From JANLTP01 sp031363055 (GTDB taxonomy: Bacteria; Pseudomonadota; Gammaproteobacteria; Burkholderiales; Burkholderiaceae_E), in contig JANLTP010000141.1 in assembly GCA_031363055.1 (NCBI GenBank), positions 1-32,470 on the forward strand: a DNA stretch of 32,470 nt, given 5' to 3'. The notes under the pieces are model-generated. The model saw nothing but the letters and a program-made list of their open reading frames with translations. It had not been told where the DNA came from and made no database searches. Both the position numbers and the translations under genes were made by a program. Shown piece after piece: positions 1 through 7,574 of this stretch. The first letter of the stretch is position 1. The number at the start of each line of letters is the position of its first letter.

Positions 1-84
1 CTGAACTCGAAAATAGCCACCGTCCAGAAGCGTGCCTGCGGCTTCAGGAATCGCGACAACTTCAAGATCGCCATCTACTTCCAT
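1..84 (-). CDS. possible N-terminal fragment of a gene running off the left edge
   Basis: On the minus strand an ATG at 84-82 opens a frame that stays open for 28 codons to the window edge. An in-frame TAA lies five codons upstream (102-100), and GAG sits just before the start as a weak ribosome-binding site. The residues are acidic and hydrophobic, without the Arg/Ser/Pro-rich look of a shadow frame, and no family is recognisable. It may simply be chance, because 28 codons is short; sequence to the left would decide. Confidence 0.25.
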   Translation of the reverse strand, partial: MEVDGDLEVVAIPEAAGTLLDGGYFRVQ

Positions 85-181
85 TGCGGTGGTCTCAACT
101 TATTTCCGGCCAGGCCGACCCACGGAATACCCGGATGAACCACATATACTACGTCTGCAACACAAACTATTTCTCCGTCCT

Positions 182-427
182 ATGACTACAGCCACCGAAA
201 AAGCGCTCAATGTTCGGCTGCCTTCCGAACTGGCCTCAACGGTCGAAAGCCTGACGAAGGTAACCGGTCGAACAAAAAGCGCTCTGACGGTCGAAGCCTT
301 GGAGGAGTACCTGAAAATTCAGGCTTGGCAGATCGGTGGCATCAAGCAGGCGATCGCCGAGGCTGACCGCGGCGAGTTCGCAATCGAGGAATATGTCGCT
401 AACTTCTTTGCGAAATATGACTGTTAA
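182..427 (+). CDS. ribbon-helix-helix (CopG/ParD-like) antitoxin
   Basis: An 81-residue protein whose N-terminal third has the ribbon-helix-helix pattern: a short strand (LNVRLPSEL, residues about 9-17), then two amphipathic helices separated by a GRTKS turn (about 29-33). The acidic C-terminal tail is the usual toxin-binding segment. The frame is open further upstream, but the region before this ATG is not protein-like and homology begins here, so the start at 182 is preferred. There is no strong Shine-Dalgarno sequence. A good -10-like hexamer (TATACT, 145-150) lies upstream, with no clear -35. The stop overlaps the start of the toxin gene, the normal arrangement for a toxin-antitoxin operon. 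By family knowledge the antitoxin would repress its own promoter and neutralise the toxin by direct binding. Confidence 0.8.
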   Translation: MTTATEKALNVRLPSELASTVESLTKVTGRTKSALTVEALEEYLKIQAWQIGGIKQAIAEADRGEFAIEEYVANFFAKYDC

Positions 428-740
428 GTGGCTGCAAAGTGCTCTCGATAAGCTCGCCCAAATAGCCGACTACATCGCCTTAGATAACCCAGTCGGAGTG
501 AAATCATTCGTTCAGGAAATCCGCAAAAAGAGTAATTTGCTTGCTGACTTTCCGATCGTTGGTCGAGCTGGTCGCGTGCTTGGAACCCGCGTCCTGCGCT
601 TCGCTGAGCGCGACCAAGTCGTCGTCGAGTTTCAAGCACCATATTTGCGCCGCTCCATACGCGCTGTCCATTTATTGAGTTCAAGCGAATTCCAACTCCC
701 GTCGGGAGCCGAGTTTACCTGTGTCGCAGCATCGAATTGA
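417..740 (+). CDS. ParE/RelE-superfamily toxin
   Basis: A 107-residue protein starting at an ATG that overlaps the antitoxin's final codons, so the two are translationally coupled. The N-terminal helices (WLQSALDKLAQIADYIA, then a second helix ending LLADFP) and the following GRAGRVLGTR segment match the helix-helix-strand core of ParE/RelE toxins. The C-terminal strands read VVVEF and then IRAVHLLSSSEF, which correspond to the usual xxYRV and ILRVLHxxRxW strands. An extra tail of about 15 residues follows the family's usual end. I checked the other frames for a frameshift and found no better continuation. ParE proteins poison gyrase and RelE proteins cut mRNA; the sequence does not tell me which applies. 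Confidence 0.72.
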   Translation: MTVKWLQSALDKLAQIADYIALDNPVGVKSFVQEIRKKSNLLADFPIVGRAGRVLGTRVLRFAERDQVVVEFQAPYLRRSIRAVHLLSSSEFQLPSGAEFTCVAASN

Positions 741-1101
741 ACGACAGAAAATAGTCACATGAACTATCGGAAAAGACAACCTCGAGTATTTGTCATAACG
801 AGTCGGACTCATGCCTGCTCCTGGATGTCGGTTTTTGGGTGACTCCCTTCGAGGATGCAGCCGCCCACAGCCGACGAGCACTGTTATTGGTCAGGCGTAA
901 GTCGTGCAGTCGAATAACTCGACATGAATTCAGCAAACTTGAAGCGGTCCGCGAACGATTCGATCGTTATGCTTGATCCGACTTTCACGGAACAGCCATG
1001 ACCTCAGGAAAAGCCAAGCATTCGACGCACAAAACGTTGTTCAAATCGGTTTGCGTGGTGAGTTTCGAACATCTTTTTTTCAATCCGACCGGCACAGGTA
1101 C
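741..1101. other. 361-bp intergenic stretch, no gene seen
   Basis: Between the toxin stop and the convergent end of the epimerase gene. Open frames here are short, lack ribosome-binding sites and have no recognisable family. No tRNA or strong hairpin plus T-run was found by eye. Confidence 0.5.
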
Positions 1102-2136
1102 TTAAATATTGAGATACCAAGGCATCGCCTTCTTCAGGCCGTCATTCAATTGAAAGTGCGGCTGGTAGCCGAGCAAACTGCGGGCCTTCTCAATGCTTGC
1201 CAGGGAGTGTCGAACATCGCCGCTTCTGAACGCCTGGTATTGCGGTACGCAGTTAGCCAGATGTGCGAACTGCGGCATCAAAGTATCTTTGATCATTGCA
1301 AATAATTCGTTCAAGCTGGTTCGATGGCCGACGGCAACGTTGTAGATCTGATCAAGAGTCTGCGGGTCGTTGGACAACGCCGCCAGCAGATTCGCCTGAA
1401 CCGTGTTTTCAATATAGCAAAAGTCGCGACTGGTCTGACCATCGCCATTGATGATGACCGGCTCGCCGTTGACCATACTGGCGATCCAGCGAGGAATCAC
1501 GGCCGCGTAGGCACCGGCGGGATCCTGTCGGGGGCCGAAGACATTGAAGTAGCGCAGGCCAATGGTTGGCATGCGATAGGAACGTGCAAATACCCCTGCG
1601 TACAACTCGTTCACATATTTCGTGACCGCGTATGGCGACATAGGGCGACCAATGAGGTCTTCCATCTTCGGCAGATCCTCCTGATCTCCATAGGTGCTGC
1701 TGCTTGCGGCATACACGAATCGGCGAACACCGGCACCTTGGTTGGTGTCGCGGGCCGCGATCAGCATGTTGAGAAAGCCGTCAATATTGGTTGCGTTGGT
1801 ACTGATCGGGTCGACGACGCTACGCGGGACGCTGCCCAGCGCCGCTTGATGCAAGACAATCTCGACTCCGTCGCAAGCCTGTTTACAGTCATCCAGATTT
1901 CGAATGTCGCCATTGATGAATTTGAATCTGGACCATTGCGCCGGCAACACGAGGCTTTCGACTTCGTCAAGGTTTCGTTGGAAGCCGGTTGCCAGATTAT
2001 CAAGGCCAACCACGTTCTGATCGAGTCGAAGCAGCGTTTCGAGCAAGTTGCTGCCGATGAATCCGGCCACTCCAGTGATTAGCCAGGATCGCTGTTCCTT
2101 TTCCAAGGCGGTGTTGATTATTTCGTCGGGAGTCAT
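1102..2136 (-). CDS. wbpP: UDP-N-acetylglucosamine 4-epimerase (WbpP/TviC type)
   Basis: A 344-residue extended short-chain dehydrogenase. It has the NAD-binding glycine motif GVAGFIG (residues 22-28), the active-site serines in AASSSTYG (143-150), and the Tyr-xxx-Lys pair Y169/K173 in SPYAVTKY. It also has the long N-terminal extension before the Rossmann strand and segments typical of the WbpP/TviC (VipB) group, such as the HQAALGSVPRS and RDFCYIENTVQANLLA regions. That group interconverts UDP-GlcNAc and UDP-GalNAc in the cytoplasm to supply sugars for O-antigen, capsule or exopolysaccharide. Length is normal for the family. The start is ATG with no clear Shine-Dalgarno. It stands alone here, separated by about 20 kb from the other nucleotide-sugar genes of the window, with a decayed insertion sequence directly upstream. 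Confidence 0.92.
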   Translation of the reverse strand: MTPDEIINTALEKEQRSWLITGVAGFIGSNLLETLLRLDQNVVGLDNLATGFQRNLDEVESLVLPAQWSRFKFINGDIRNLDDCKQACDGVEIVLHQAALGSVPRSVVDPISTNATNIDGFLNMLIAARDTNQGAGVRRFVYAASSSTYGDQEDLPKMEDLIGRPMSPYAVTKYVNELYAGVFARSYRMPTIGLRYFNVFGPRQDPAGAYAAVIPRWIASMVNGEPVIINGDGQTSRDFCYIENTVQANLLAALSNDPQTLDQIYNVAVGHRTSLNELFAMIKDTLMPQFAHLANCVPQYQAFRSGDVRHSLASIEKARSLLGYQPHFQLNDGLKKAMPWYLNI

Positions 2137-2310
2137 GTGTTTGGGAGGCAGCCTGGAAAAAGGGTGAATGCAAACAGCTTGGTCACGTATTTTAAGGCGG
2201 TGGCTATTTATCGCAATGAACGCAATTGGCTCTCAGCCGTTATTCACGGTCAGAACGAGGCGGCCGCCGTGCTTCAAACGCATTTGGATTCGCTTTTCTC
2301 GTAGTTAGTA

Positions 2311-3317
2311 CTAGACGGTATCTAATGCCGCCAGCTTGATCGCCTCCCTGGCCGGCTGGGCCTTGCCTTGGGCATCGAAGCTAAACATAGCGACTAAAGT
2401 AAAGCCGCATAACCGTTTCAGCGTCACGTTCGGTTTTAGCCATCTCGCGAAGCATCGCTGCACAGAGTCCAGCACGGCGCCGAGCGTTTCGAAGTATCGG
2501 TTGTGGGTAGCCAGGCGGCGCGTGAGTTTCCGGACGCGCTCGATCGGTGCCCATTGCGGGCTGTACGGCGGCAGGAATAAAAGCGTGAGCACGTGGGCAT
2601 ACTTGTTCAGTAACGCTGCCAGAAGCTTGGCGTGGTGGTACCGGGCGTTGTCCAGTACGATCATCATGCGTTTGCCGCGCGTGCGTCAGCACCGGGTCTT
2701 TGACTTCTGGGGCGATCCACATGCGGCAGCGGCTGCCGTGTTGCTGGAAGTGGCATTCGTCCAGACTCCAAAGCTCAATGTCCTCGCGCTTTGCCAGAAG
2801 GCGCAGTTTTTTTAAACGCTGCCACCAGCGTCGGATCGGACTGAGCGACTTGGGGCCGGGGCTTGCGCAAGCGAAACCCCTTGCGCAAGCGAAACCCCAT
2901 TTGCCGGAAGATGCGCTGACACTGGCGTACGCCCAAATCGACTTGGTAGCGCTGCTTCAGGTGAGCCGAGAGCAACTTGCCGTCCCACAGGTGTCCGACG
3001 TGACCGAAATCCGAGGCGTCTCGGCGCAGATCGCGTTCGATCGCAGCCCACTGCTTGGCGTCCAAACACGCCGGGCGTCCGGGCCGCTCGCCTTCTCGCA
3101 TACCCTCCAGACCATGTTCCTCAAAGCGTTTGACCCAGCGCTGAACCGTGCGGCGGTCTTCGCCGAACAGATCGGCAATCTGTTGGCAACTCTGACCCCC
3201 GGTCAACAGCAGCAAGCCGTGCAGTCGATGATCGTAACGCGACTCATCGGAGCGGGCAATCTCTTGTTGAATGGCAATCCTCATGATCTCGGGGTCAGCA
3301 ATCTGAAGCTTTCGCAT
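2311..3317 (-). pseudogene. IS630-family transposase, disrupted
   Basis: Reading the minus strand from 3317, the first 180 codons give a helix-turn-helix N-terminus (ATG at 3317; Homeodomain-like segment around residues 33-80) followed by the GRP linker. In the A7 run (2807-2813 on the plus strand) the frame is lost: with six A's it would continue into KKLRLLAKREDIELWSLDE, containing the first catalytic Asp. A second lesion near 2678-2684 joins DPVLTHA to RGKRMMIVLDNA in another frame, with tens of residues expected in between missing. The last frame (2667-2311) carries the second Asp (VLDNARYHH) and the Glu (APIERVRKLTRR). So all three DDE residues exist, but in different frames. An 18-bp in-frame tandem duplication is also present. 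It is almost certainly inactive. I could not identify terminal inverted repeats or the TA target duplication. Confidence 0.88.
2863..2898. repeat. 18-bp perfect tandem duplication inside the transposase remnant
   Basis: The 18-base unit at 2863-2880 (begins ttgcgcaagc, ends gaaacccc) is repeated exactly at 2881-2898. In the transposase it adds a second copy of six residues, GFRLRK, in frame. It looks like replication slippage in a gene no longer under selection. Confidence 0.9.
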
Positions 3318-3689
3318 CTTCGCTCCTCAATGACATTTGGGAGCTTGGATTGTAATTTATCTATGCGGCACTATTTATGTCGTAATGTTTAACGAGCTTG
3401 CGTGGCCCGCGAAGCTCACGCATCGCTGCCACGTCATCTCCCACCAAAAGACGAGACCTGAGCACTCAGCGTGCAGCGATCGGCTGCCGAGACGCGCGGT
3501 TAGCCAAGGCACAGGCATAGCCGGTAAGTCGGTCAGGTCGCAAGCTCGACGGCATGGCTACGACACCGAATAGAACCGACCGCACTGAAGATCGATGTGT
3601 AAGAAACTACCAAAAATATAATTGCATCCAACAAGTCAAAATGAGCTACGATTGTTAAAACTAATTAACGAACATTTGTGAAGGGTTCC

Positions 3690-3845
3690 ATGAATCATAG
3701 GCCTGCGTTATTGTCACGACGCTCAGGCCTTTTTTTTGGAAGACGTCTACTGGTTGCTTTCAGCCAACCGGCGAATCGCGAGCCCAGTGAGCAGTTGAAG
3801 TCTTGGATTCGAGAGGGTGATTTGCTTTTGTTCAAAGCCTTTTGA
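3690..3845 (+). CDS. possible 51-residue leader ORF
   Basis: ATG at 3690, preceded at a sensible distance by AAGGG (3681-3685). It encodes 51 residues starting MNHRPALLSRRSGLFF and ending at a TGA at 3843-3845, 87 bases before the first RND gene. The protein is basic at its N-terminus with short hydrophobic patches; no family is recognised. Its codons 4-16 lie exactly over a terminator-like hairpin. This placement would fit a translated leader controlling read-through into the efflux operon, but the ORF is short enough to be chance. Confidence 0.25.
   Translation: MNHRPALLSRRSGLFFGRRLLVAFSQPANREPSEQLKSWIREGDLLLFKAF
3699..3737 (+). terminator. rho-independent terminator or attenuator
   Basis: Stem AGGCCTG (3699-3705) pairs with CAGGCCT (3724-3730), with possible further CG pairing inside the 18-base loop. 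Eight T's follow at 3730-3737. The shape is that of an intrinsic terminator for plus-strand transcription. No annotated plus-strand gene ends here, so it would stop either a small RNA or the leader transcript of the downstream efflux operon. Confidence 0.6.
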
Positions 3846-3932
3846 TATTGAGGTCGGTTGAGCACCAACAAGAAATAAAGACAATCCAACATGAGCGTGC
3901 AATGTGCTCATTAAAGACTATTGGGGTGACAC

Positions 3933-6900
3933 ATGCACGGCGTCATTTTGTCGAGTATTCGTCTGCGTACTTTGGTCTTGACCATAGCCGCGATTCTGCT
4001 CTTTATCGGCATCAGCAAACTTCGAGACATGCCCCTCGATGTCATCCCGGAATTCTCCCCGTTAACCCTGAGAGTCAGCACCGAAGCGCTCGGGCTGTCC
4101 ACCGCTGAAGTTGAGTCATTGATTACGGTGCCGATGGAAGCCGATTTGCTCAATGGCGTGCCGTGGCTGCGCTCGATCGAGTCGGATTCGATCACTGGCT
4201 TGTCGTCTATAGAAATGTTCTTTGCGCCCGGGACCGACCTTCTGAAGGCTAGGCAAATGGTGCAGGAACGACTGGTTCAGGCGCACGCGCTGCCGAATGT
4301 TTCCAGTCCGCCGATTCTGCTGCAGCCCGTGTCCTCGGCAAGTCGAATTTTGAACATCGGTCTGAGTTCAAAGACCATACCCATGATTGAAATGTCAGTG
4401 CAAGCGCGCTGGACGATTGTGCCGCGTCTGGTCGGCGTACCTGGCGTGGCCAATGTTTCTGTGTGGGGGTTGCGCAATCGACAACTTCAAGTGCTCGTCG
4501 ATCCCGCGAAGCTGCATAACAATGGTGTAACGCTAGAGCAAATCGTCAAGACGGCAGGAGAGTCGGTATGGGCGTCACCGCTGACTTTTCTGAATTCTTC
4601 TACGCCGGGTGCTGGCGGGTTTATCGATACGCCTAATCAACGACTGGGCGTTCGCCACATTTCGCCGACGATTACGGCTGAGAGTTTTGCGAAGATACCC
4701 GTATTTGGCACTTCAGTGGCGTTAGGCGACGTTACACAAGTCGTTGAAAACAGCCAGCCGCTGATCGGCGATGCGGTCCTGAAGGATGGTCCGGGACTTA
4801 TGCTGGTGGTTGAGAAATTTCCAGGCGCAAACACGATCGAAGTGACGCGCGGCGTTGAGGCGGCGCTGGTCGAGCTTAGCGCGGGCATGAAAGGGATTGA
4901 AGTTGACACTTCAATCTATCGGCCAGCAAGTTTTATTGAGCGGGCTACCAGCAACCTGTATTCGGGGCTGATGTTCGCGTATCTGTTTATGATTGTTGCC
5001 GTGTTCGCATTGCTGGGTCGCTGGCAGGCAGCGTTGGTCGCCGCTTTGACGATCCCCTTGTCGCTGGTGGTTGCGGGCTATGTGCTCAATTTTCGCGGTG
5101 TCAGCTTGAATATGATGGCGGTGTCGGGCTTGTTACTGGCCGTCTCTGCAATCGTTGACGACGTCATACAGGACGTCGAAAACACTTTGCAACGATTAGG
5201 CCAGACTCGAATCAAAAGCACCGGGTCTTCGCTTGAACTCATCGTCAAAGCGGCGCTTGAAGTGCGTTCTCCGCTGTTCTATGCGACTACCATCATGTTG
5301 CTGACTGTGGTACCGGTATTGTTCATCAGCGGCCCGCCTGCGGCATTTTTTGAGCCGTTGATCTGGTCCTATATCCTCGCCGTGCTCGCGTCCATGTTGG
5401 TTGCGCTAATGGTAACCCCGGCATTAAGCGCGCTGGTGCTGAGTCGCTTTCCTGCTGGCGAGCGTCGGCGAGTTGATTTGGCTGCGCCGCTGCAGCGAAT
5501 CTATGTTCGCCTGGCTTCGACCCTCAAGCGGTCGACCTATCCGACCTATCTGCTGGCGCTGGCCGCAGTGATTGGCAGTTATTACCTGTGGTCACATAAC
5601 GAACGATCATTGATTCCGACCTTTAAGGAAACCGATGTGTTGGTCGAGTTTACGTCGACACCCGGGACTTCGCTGGTTGCGATGAACAGAACCACCACTG
5701 CGCTGATTCGCGAGATGCGTGCGATCAAGGGTGTCCGAAATGCTGCGGCACATGTTGGACGCGCGATCCTCTCTGACGAAGCGTCTGACGTAAATTCAGC
5801 CGAGTTGTGGGTCAGCATCGACCCCAATGCCGACTACACGGCGACCTTGACCGCCGTTGAAGCGGTGGTTGATAACCACCCTGGAATCGACGGCGAAGTC
5901 AGCACCTTTCTTTCCAAGAAGATGAGAGAGGCGCTGACCGGCGGCGAAGATCAAATAGCGGTTCGCGTGTATGGCCATGACCTGAAGACGATTCGGGCAA
6001 AGGCGGAGGAAATCAAGGAGATCCTCTCCAAGATCGACGGCGTCGACGATCCAAAGGTTGAGGCTCCCGATGATAAAACAACCATCGAGGTCAAAGTGGA
6101 TCTCGACAAGGCACGTGCGTATGGCCTGAAGCCGGGCGATGTCCGTCGTGCGGCGTCCGCAATGGTCGCAGGAATTACAGTGGGCGGTCTGTTTGAAGAT
6201 CAGAAAGTCTTTGATGTCGTTGTCTGGGGAGCCCCGGAGATTCGGGCCAACGTTGAGAGCATTCGTGATATGTTGATCGACGCCGAAACCCCCAAGGGTA
6301 CCCAGGTCCGGCTTGCCGACGTGGCTGACGTGCGTACCGTCTCTGCGCCCGGAGTGATCAAGCGTCAGGGCGTGTCGCGCCGTATTGATATCGGTGCAAA
6401 TGTAATCGGTCGCGACCTCGCCTCGGTATCGAGGGAGGTTGCGCGCCGGATAAAGGACGTGGCGTTTCCATTTGAGTATCACGCCCAAGTGCTTGGCGAG
6501 CATTTCTCGCGGCGATCCGCGATAAAGCCATTGCGCCAGTATGCTTTAGCAGCGGCAGTCGTTTCCATCTTGATATTGCAAGTTGCACTGGGAAGTTGGC
6601 GGCTTGCACTGCTATCGATCATCAGTATCCCGGTCACCCTGGCGGGTTGCCTGCTGGCGACCGTGATTGGCGGCGGCACGTTGTCGCTCGGTACGCTGCT
6701 CGGCTTCGTTGCAGCACTTGGGCTGTCTGCACGCAACGGCATTACGCTGGTGCATCACTTCCATTACTTGGAACGGGTAGAGGGCATGGCGTTCGGCGCT
6801 GAACTGGTTGAACGGGGTGTTCTTGAACGGTTCAGAGCGATCATTGCGTCTGCTGTCAGTGTCGGCCTGTTCTTTCTGCCATTCCTGGTAATGGGCAACG

Positions 6901-7097
6901 TTGCCGGGTTGGAGATCGTTCATCCGATGGCTGTGGCCATACTGGGCGGCGTTGTGACTTCGACCATTTTGACTTTAGTTACCGTCCCTTCGATGTACCT
7001 GCGTTTCGGTGCTGGCGCGGCCACAACAGGTGCCTTGGGCTTGAGCTCCCAGCCTGCACAGTCACTTAACTCTCAACCGTCACAAGGAGCTAGCTGA
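3933..7097 (+). CDS. RND efflux permease, heavy-metal (CusA/CzcA-like) branch, copy 1
   Basis: A 1054-residue inner-membrane permease of normal RND length. TM1 lies at about residues 8-30, followed by the family motif MPLDVIPEFSP, a first periplasmic porter loop (about 40-340), a TM2-TM6 bundle, a second porter loop and a C-terminal TM bundle ending near 1030. The proton-relay helix TM4 reads VDDVIQDVEN (408-417). It keeps the Asp and Glu corresponding to CzcA D408 and E415 but lacks CzcA D402 and has two extra Asp residues. RND pumps export substrates by proton antiport, working with an adaptor and an outer-membrane channel; the substrate cannot be read here. ATG with a weak GGGGTG ahead. 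First gene of the operon; one base separates its stop from the next ATG. Clearly paralogous to the permease at 7575-10724. Confidence 0.9.
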   Translation: MHGVILSSIRLRTLVLTIAAILLFIGISKLRDMPLDVIPEFSPLTLRVSTEALGLSTAEVESLITVPMEADLLNGVPWLRSIESDSITGLSSIEMFFAPGTDLLKARQMVQERLVQAHALPNVSSPPILLQPVSSASRILNIGLSSKTIPMIEMSVQARWTIVPRLVGVPGVANVSVWGLRNRQLQVLVDPAKLHNNGVTLEQIVKTAGESVWASPLTFLNSSTPGAGGFIDTPNQRLGVRHISPTITAESFAKIPVFGTSVALGDVTQVVENSQPLIGDAVLKDGPGLMLVVEKFPGANTIEVTRGVEAALVELSAGMKGIEVDTSIYRPASFIERATSNLYSGLMFAYLFMIVAVFALLGRWQAALVAALTIPLSLVVAGYVLNFRGVSLNMMAVSGLLLAVSAIVDDVIQDVENTLQRLGQTRIKSTGSSLELIVKAALEVRSPLFYATTIMLLTVVPVLFISGPPAAFFEPLIWSYILAVLASMLVALMVTPALSALVLSRFPAGERRRVDLAAPLQRIYVRLASTLKRSTYPTYLLALAAVIGSYYLWSHNERSLIPTFKETDVLVEFTSTPGTSLVAMNRTTTALIREMRAIKGVRNAAAHVGRAILSDEASDVNSAELWVSIDPNADYTATLTAVEAVVDNHPGIDGEVSTFLSKKMREALTGGEDQIAVRVYGHDLKTIRAKAEEIKEILSKIDGVDDPKVEAPDDKTTIEVKVDLDKARAYGLKPGDVRRAASAMVAGITVGGLFEDQKVFDVVVWGAPEIRANVESIRDMLIDAETPKGTQVRLADVADVRTVSAPGVIKRQGVSRRIDIGANVIGRDLASVSREVARRIKDVAFPFEYHAQVLGEHFSRRSAIKPLRQYALAAAVVSILILQVALGSWRLALLSIISIPVTLAGCLLATVIGGGTLSLGTLLGFVAALGLSARNGITLVHHFHYLERVEGMAFGAELVERGVLERFRAIIASAVSVGLFFLPFLVMGNVAGLEIVHPMAVAILGGVVTSTILTLVTVPSMYLRFGAGAATTGALGLSSQPAQSLNSQPSQGAS

Positions 7098-7098
7098 C

Positions 7099-7554
7099 AT
7101 GAGTAATCGTAGCCAACTGTTTCATTCGGTTTTGGTTGGACTGTCCATCGGAATAGGACTTGCCACAGCGCCGGCCACGGCGGCGCCGGAGGCAAGGGCC
7201 AACATAAAGAAGGACCGTCCGTCCATGGTTGAGGCAATCGACGGTTCAAAACTCAAGCGTGTGATATTGACCGAAAAAGCCGCCAAGCGGCTCGATATTC
7301 AGACCATCGAAATGCTCAGTGAAAAGCCCGGTCAACTGACGGCTCCGTACTCCTCGTTGATGTATGACCCGGCTGGCGGCACTTGGGTCTATACGGTGCC
7401 AAAACCCTTTAATTATGTGCGTCACGGTGTCGTGATCGAGACGATCAAAGGCGAGAAAGCGTATTTTAAGGAAGGTCCACCGGTGGGCACGATCGTCGTG
7501 ACCGTTGGAATTGCTGAGTTATACGGGACCGAAAAAGGCATCGGAGGTAACTGA
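7099..7554 (+). CDS. periplasmic protein equal to an RND-adaptor C-terminal domain only
   Basis: A 151-residue exported protein: signal peptide with hydrophobic core at residues 9-24 and probable cleavage near ATAA (about 29). The rest resembles only the end of CusB-type adaptor proteins: the LTEKAAKRLDIQT segment (57-69), then PYSSLMYDPAGGTWVYT (83-99), then GTIVVTVGIAELYG (130-143). The alpha-helical hairpin and lipoyl domains that span the periplasm in full adaptors are absent. AGGAG lies at good distance before the ATG. It sits between the two RND genes, so it probably binds the permease porter domains; it cannot by itself bridge to an outer-membrane channel. The family match comes from recalled motifs. 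Confidence 0.75.
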   Translation: MSNRSQLFHSVLVGLSIGIGLATAPATAAPEARANIKKDRPSMVEAIDGSKLKRVILTEKAAKRLDIQTIEMLSEKPGQLTAPYSSLMYDPAGGTWVYTVPKPFNYVRHGVVIETIKGEKAYFKEGPPVGTIVVTVGIAELYGTEKGIGGN

Positions 7555-7574
7555 TCGTCACGGAGATCTGAGTC

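Larger units (their letters stand above)
3318..3932. other. 615-bp region between IS remnant and efflux operon
   Basis: No convincing long gene. The first 280 bases hold IS-flanking sequence with nothing recognisable. From about 3597 to 3690 the sequence becomes clearly AT-rich, as in a promoter region: TTGCAT at 3622-3627 and TACGAT at 3647-3652 could be -35 and -10 elements, but the 19-base spacing is long. A possible small ORF and a strong terminator hairpin follow and are listed separately. No convincing metal-regulator operator (MerR-, CueR- or CsoR-type) was found. Confidence 0.45.

Noticed and set aside
560..740. Frameshift in the toxin C-terminus
   Set aside because: Other frames give early stops or worse matches, and the in-frame strands fit the ParE/RelE pattern acceptably.
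1324..2082. 252-residue plus-strand open frame
   Set aside because: Lies wholly antisense to the well-supported epimerase gene; composition is that of a mirror frame and there is no ribosome-binding site.
2807..2813. Programmed ribosomal frameshift in the transposase
   Set aside because: The needed change is +1 at an A7 run, and a second frame change with missing residues follows, so simple decay explains it better.
2700..3392. 230-residue plus-strand open frame
   Set aside because: Mirror frame of the IS630 transposase remnant.
5796..6503. 235-residue minus-strand open frame
   Set aside because: Antisense to the first RND permease, rich in His/Arg, no family resemblance.
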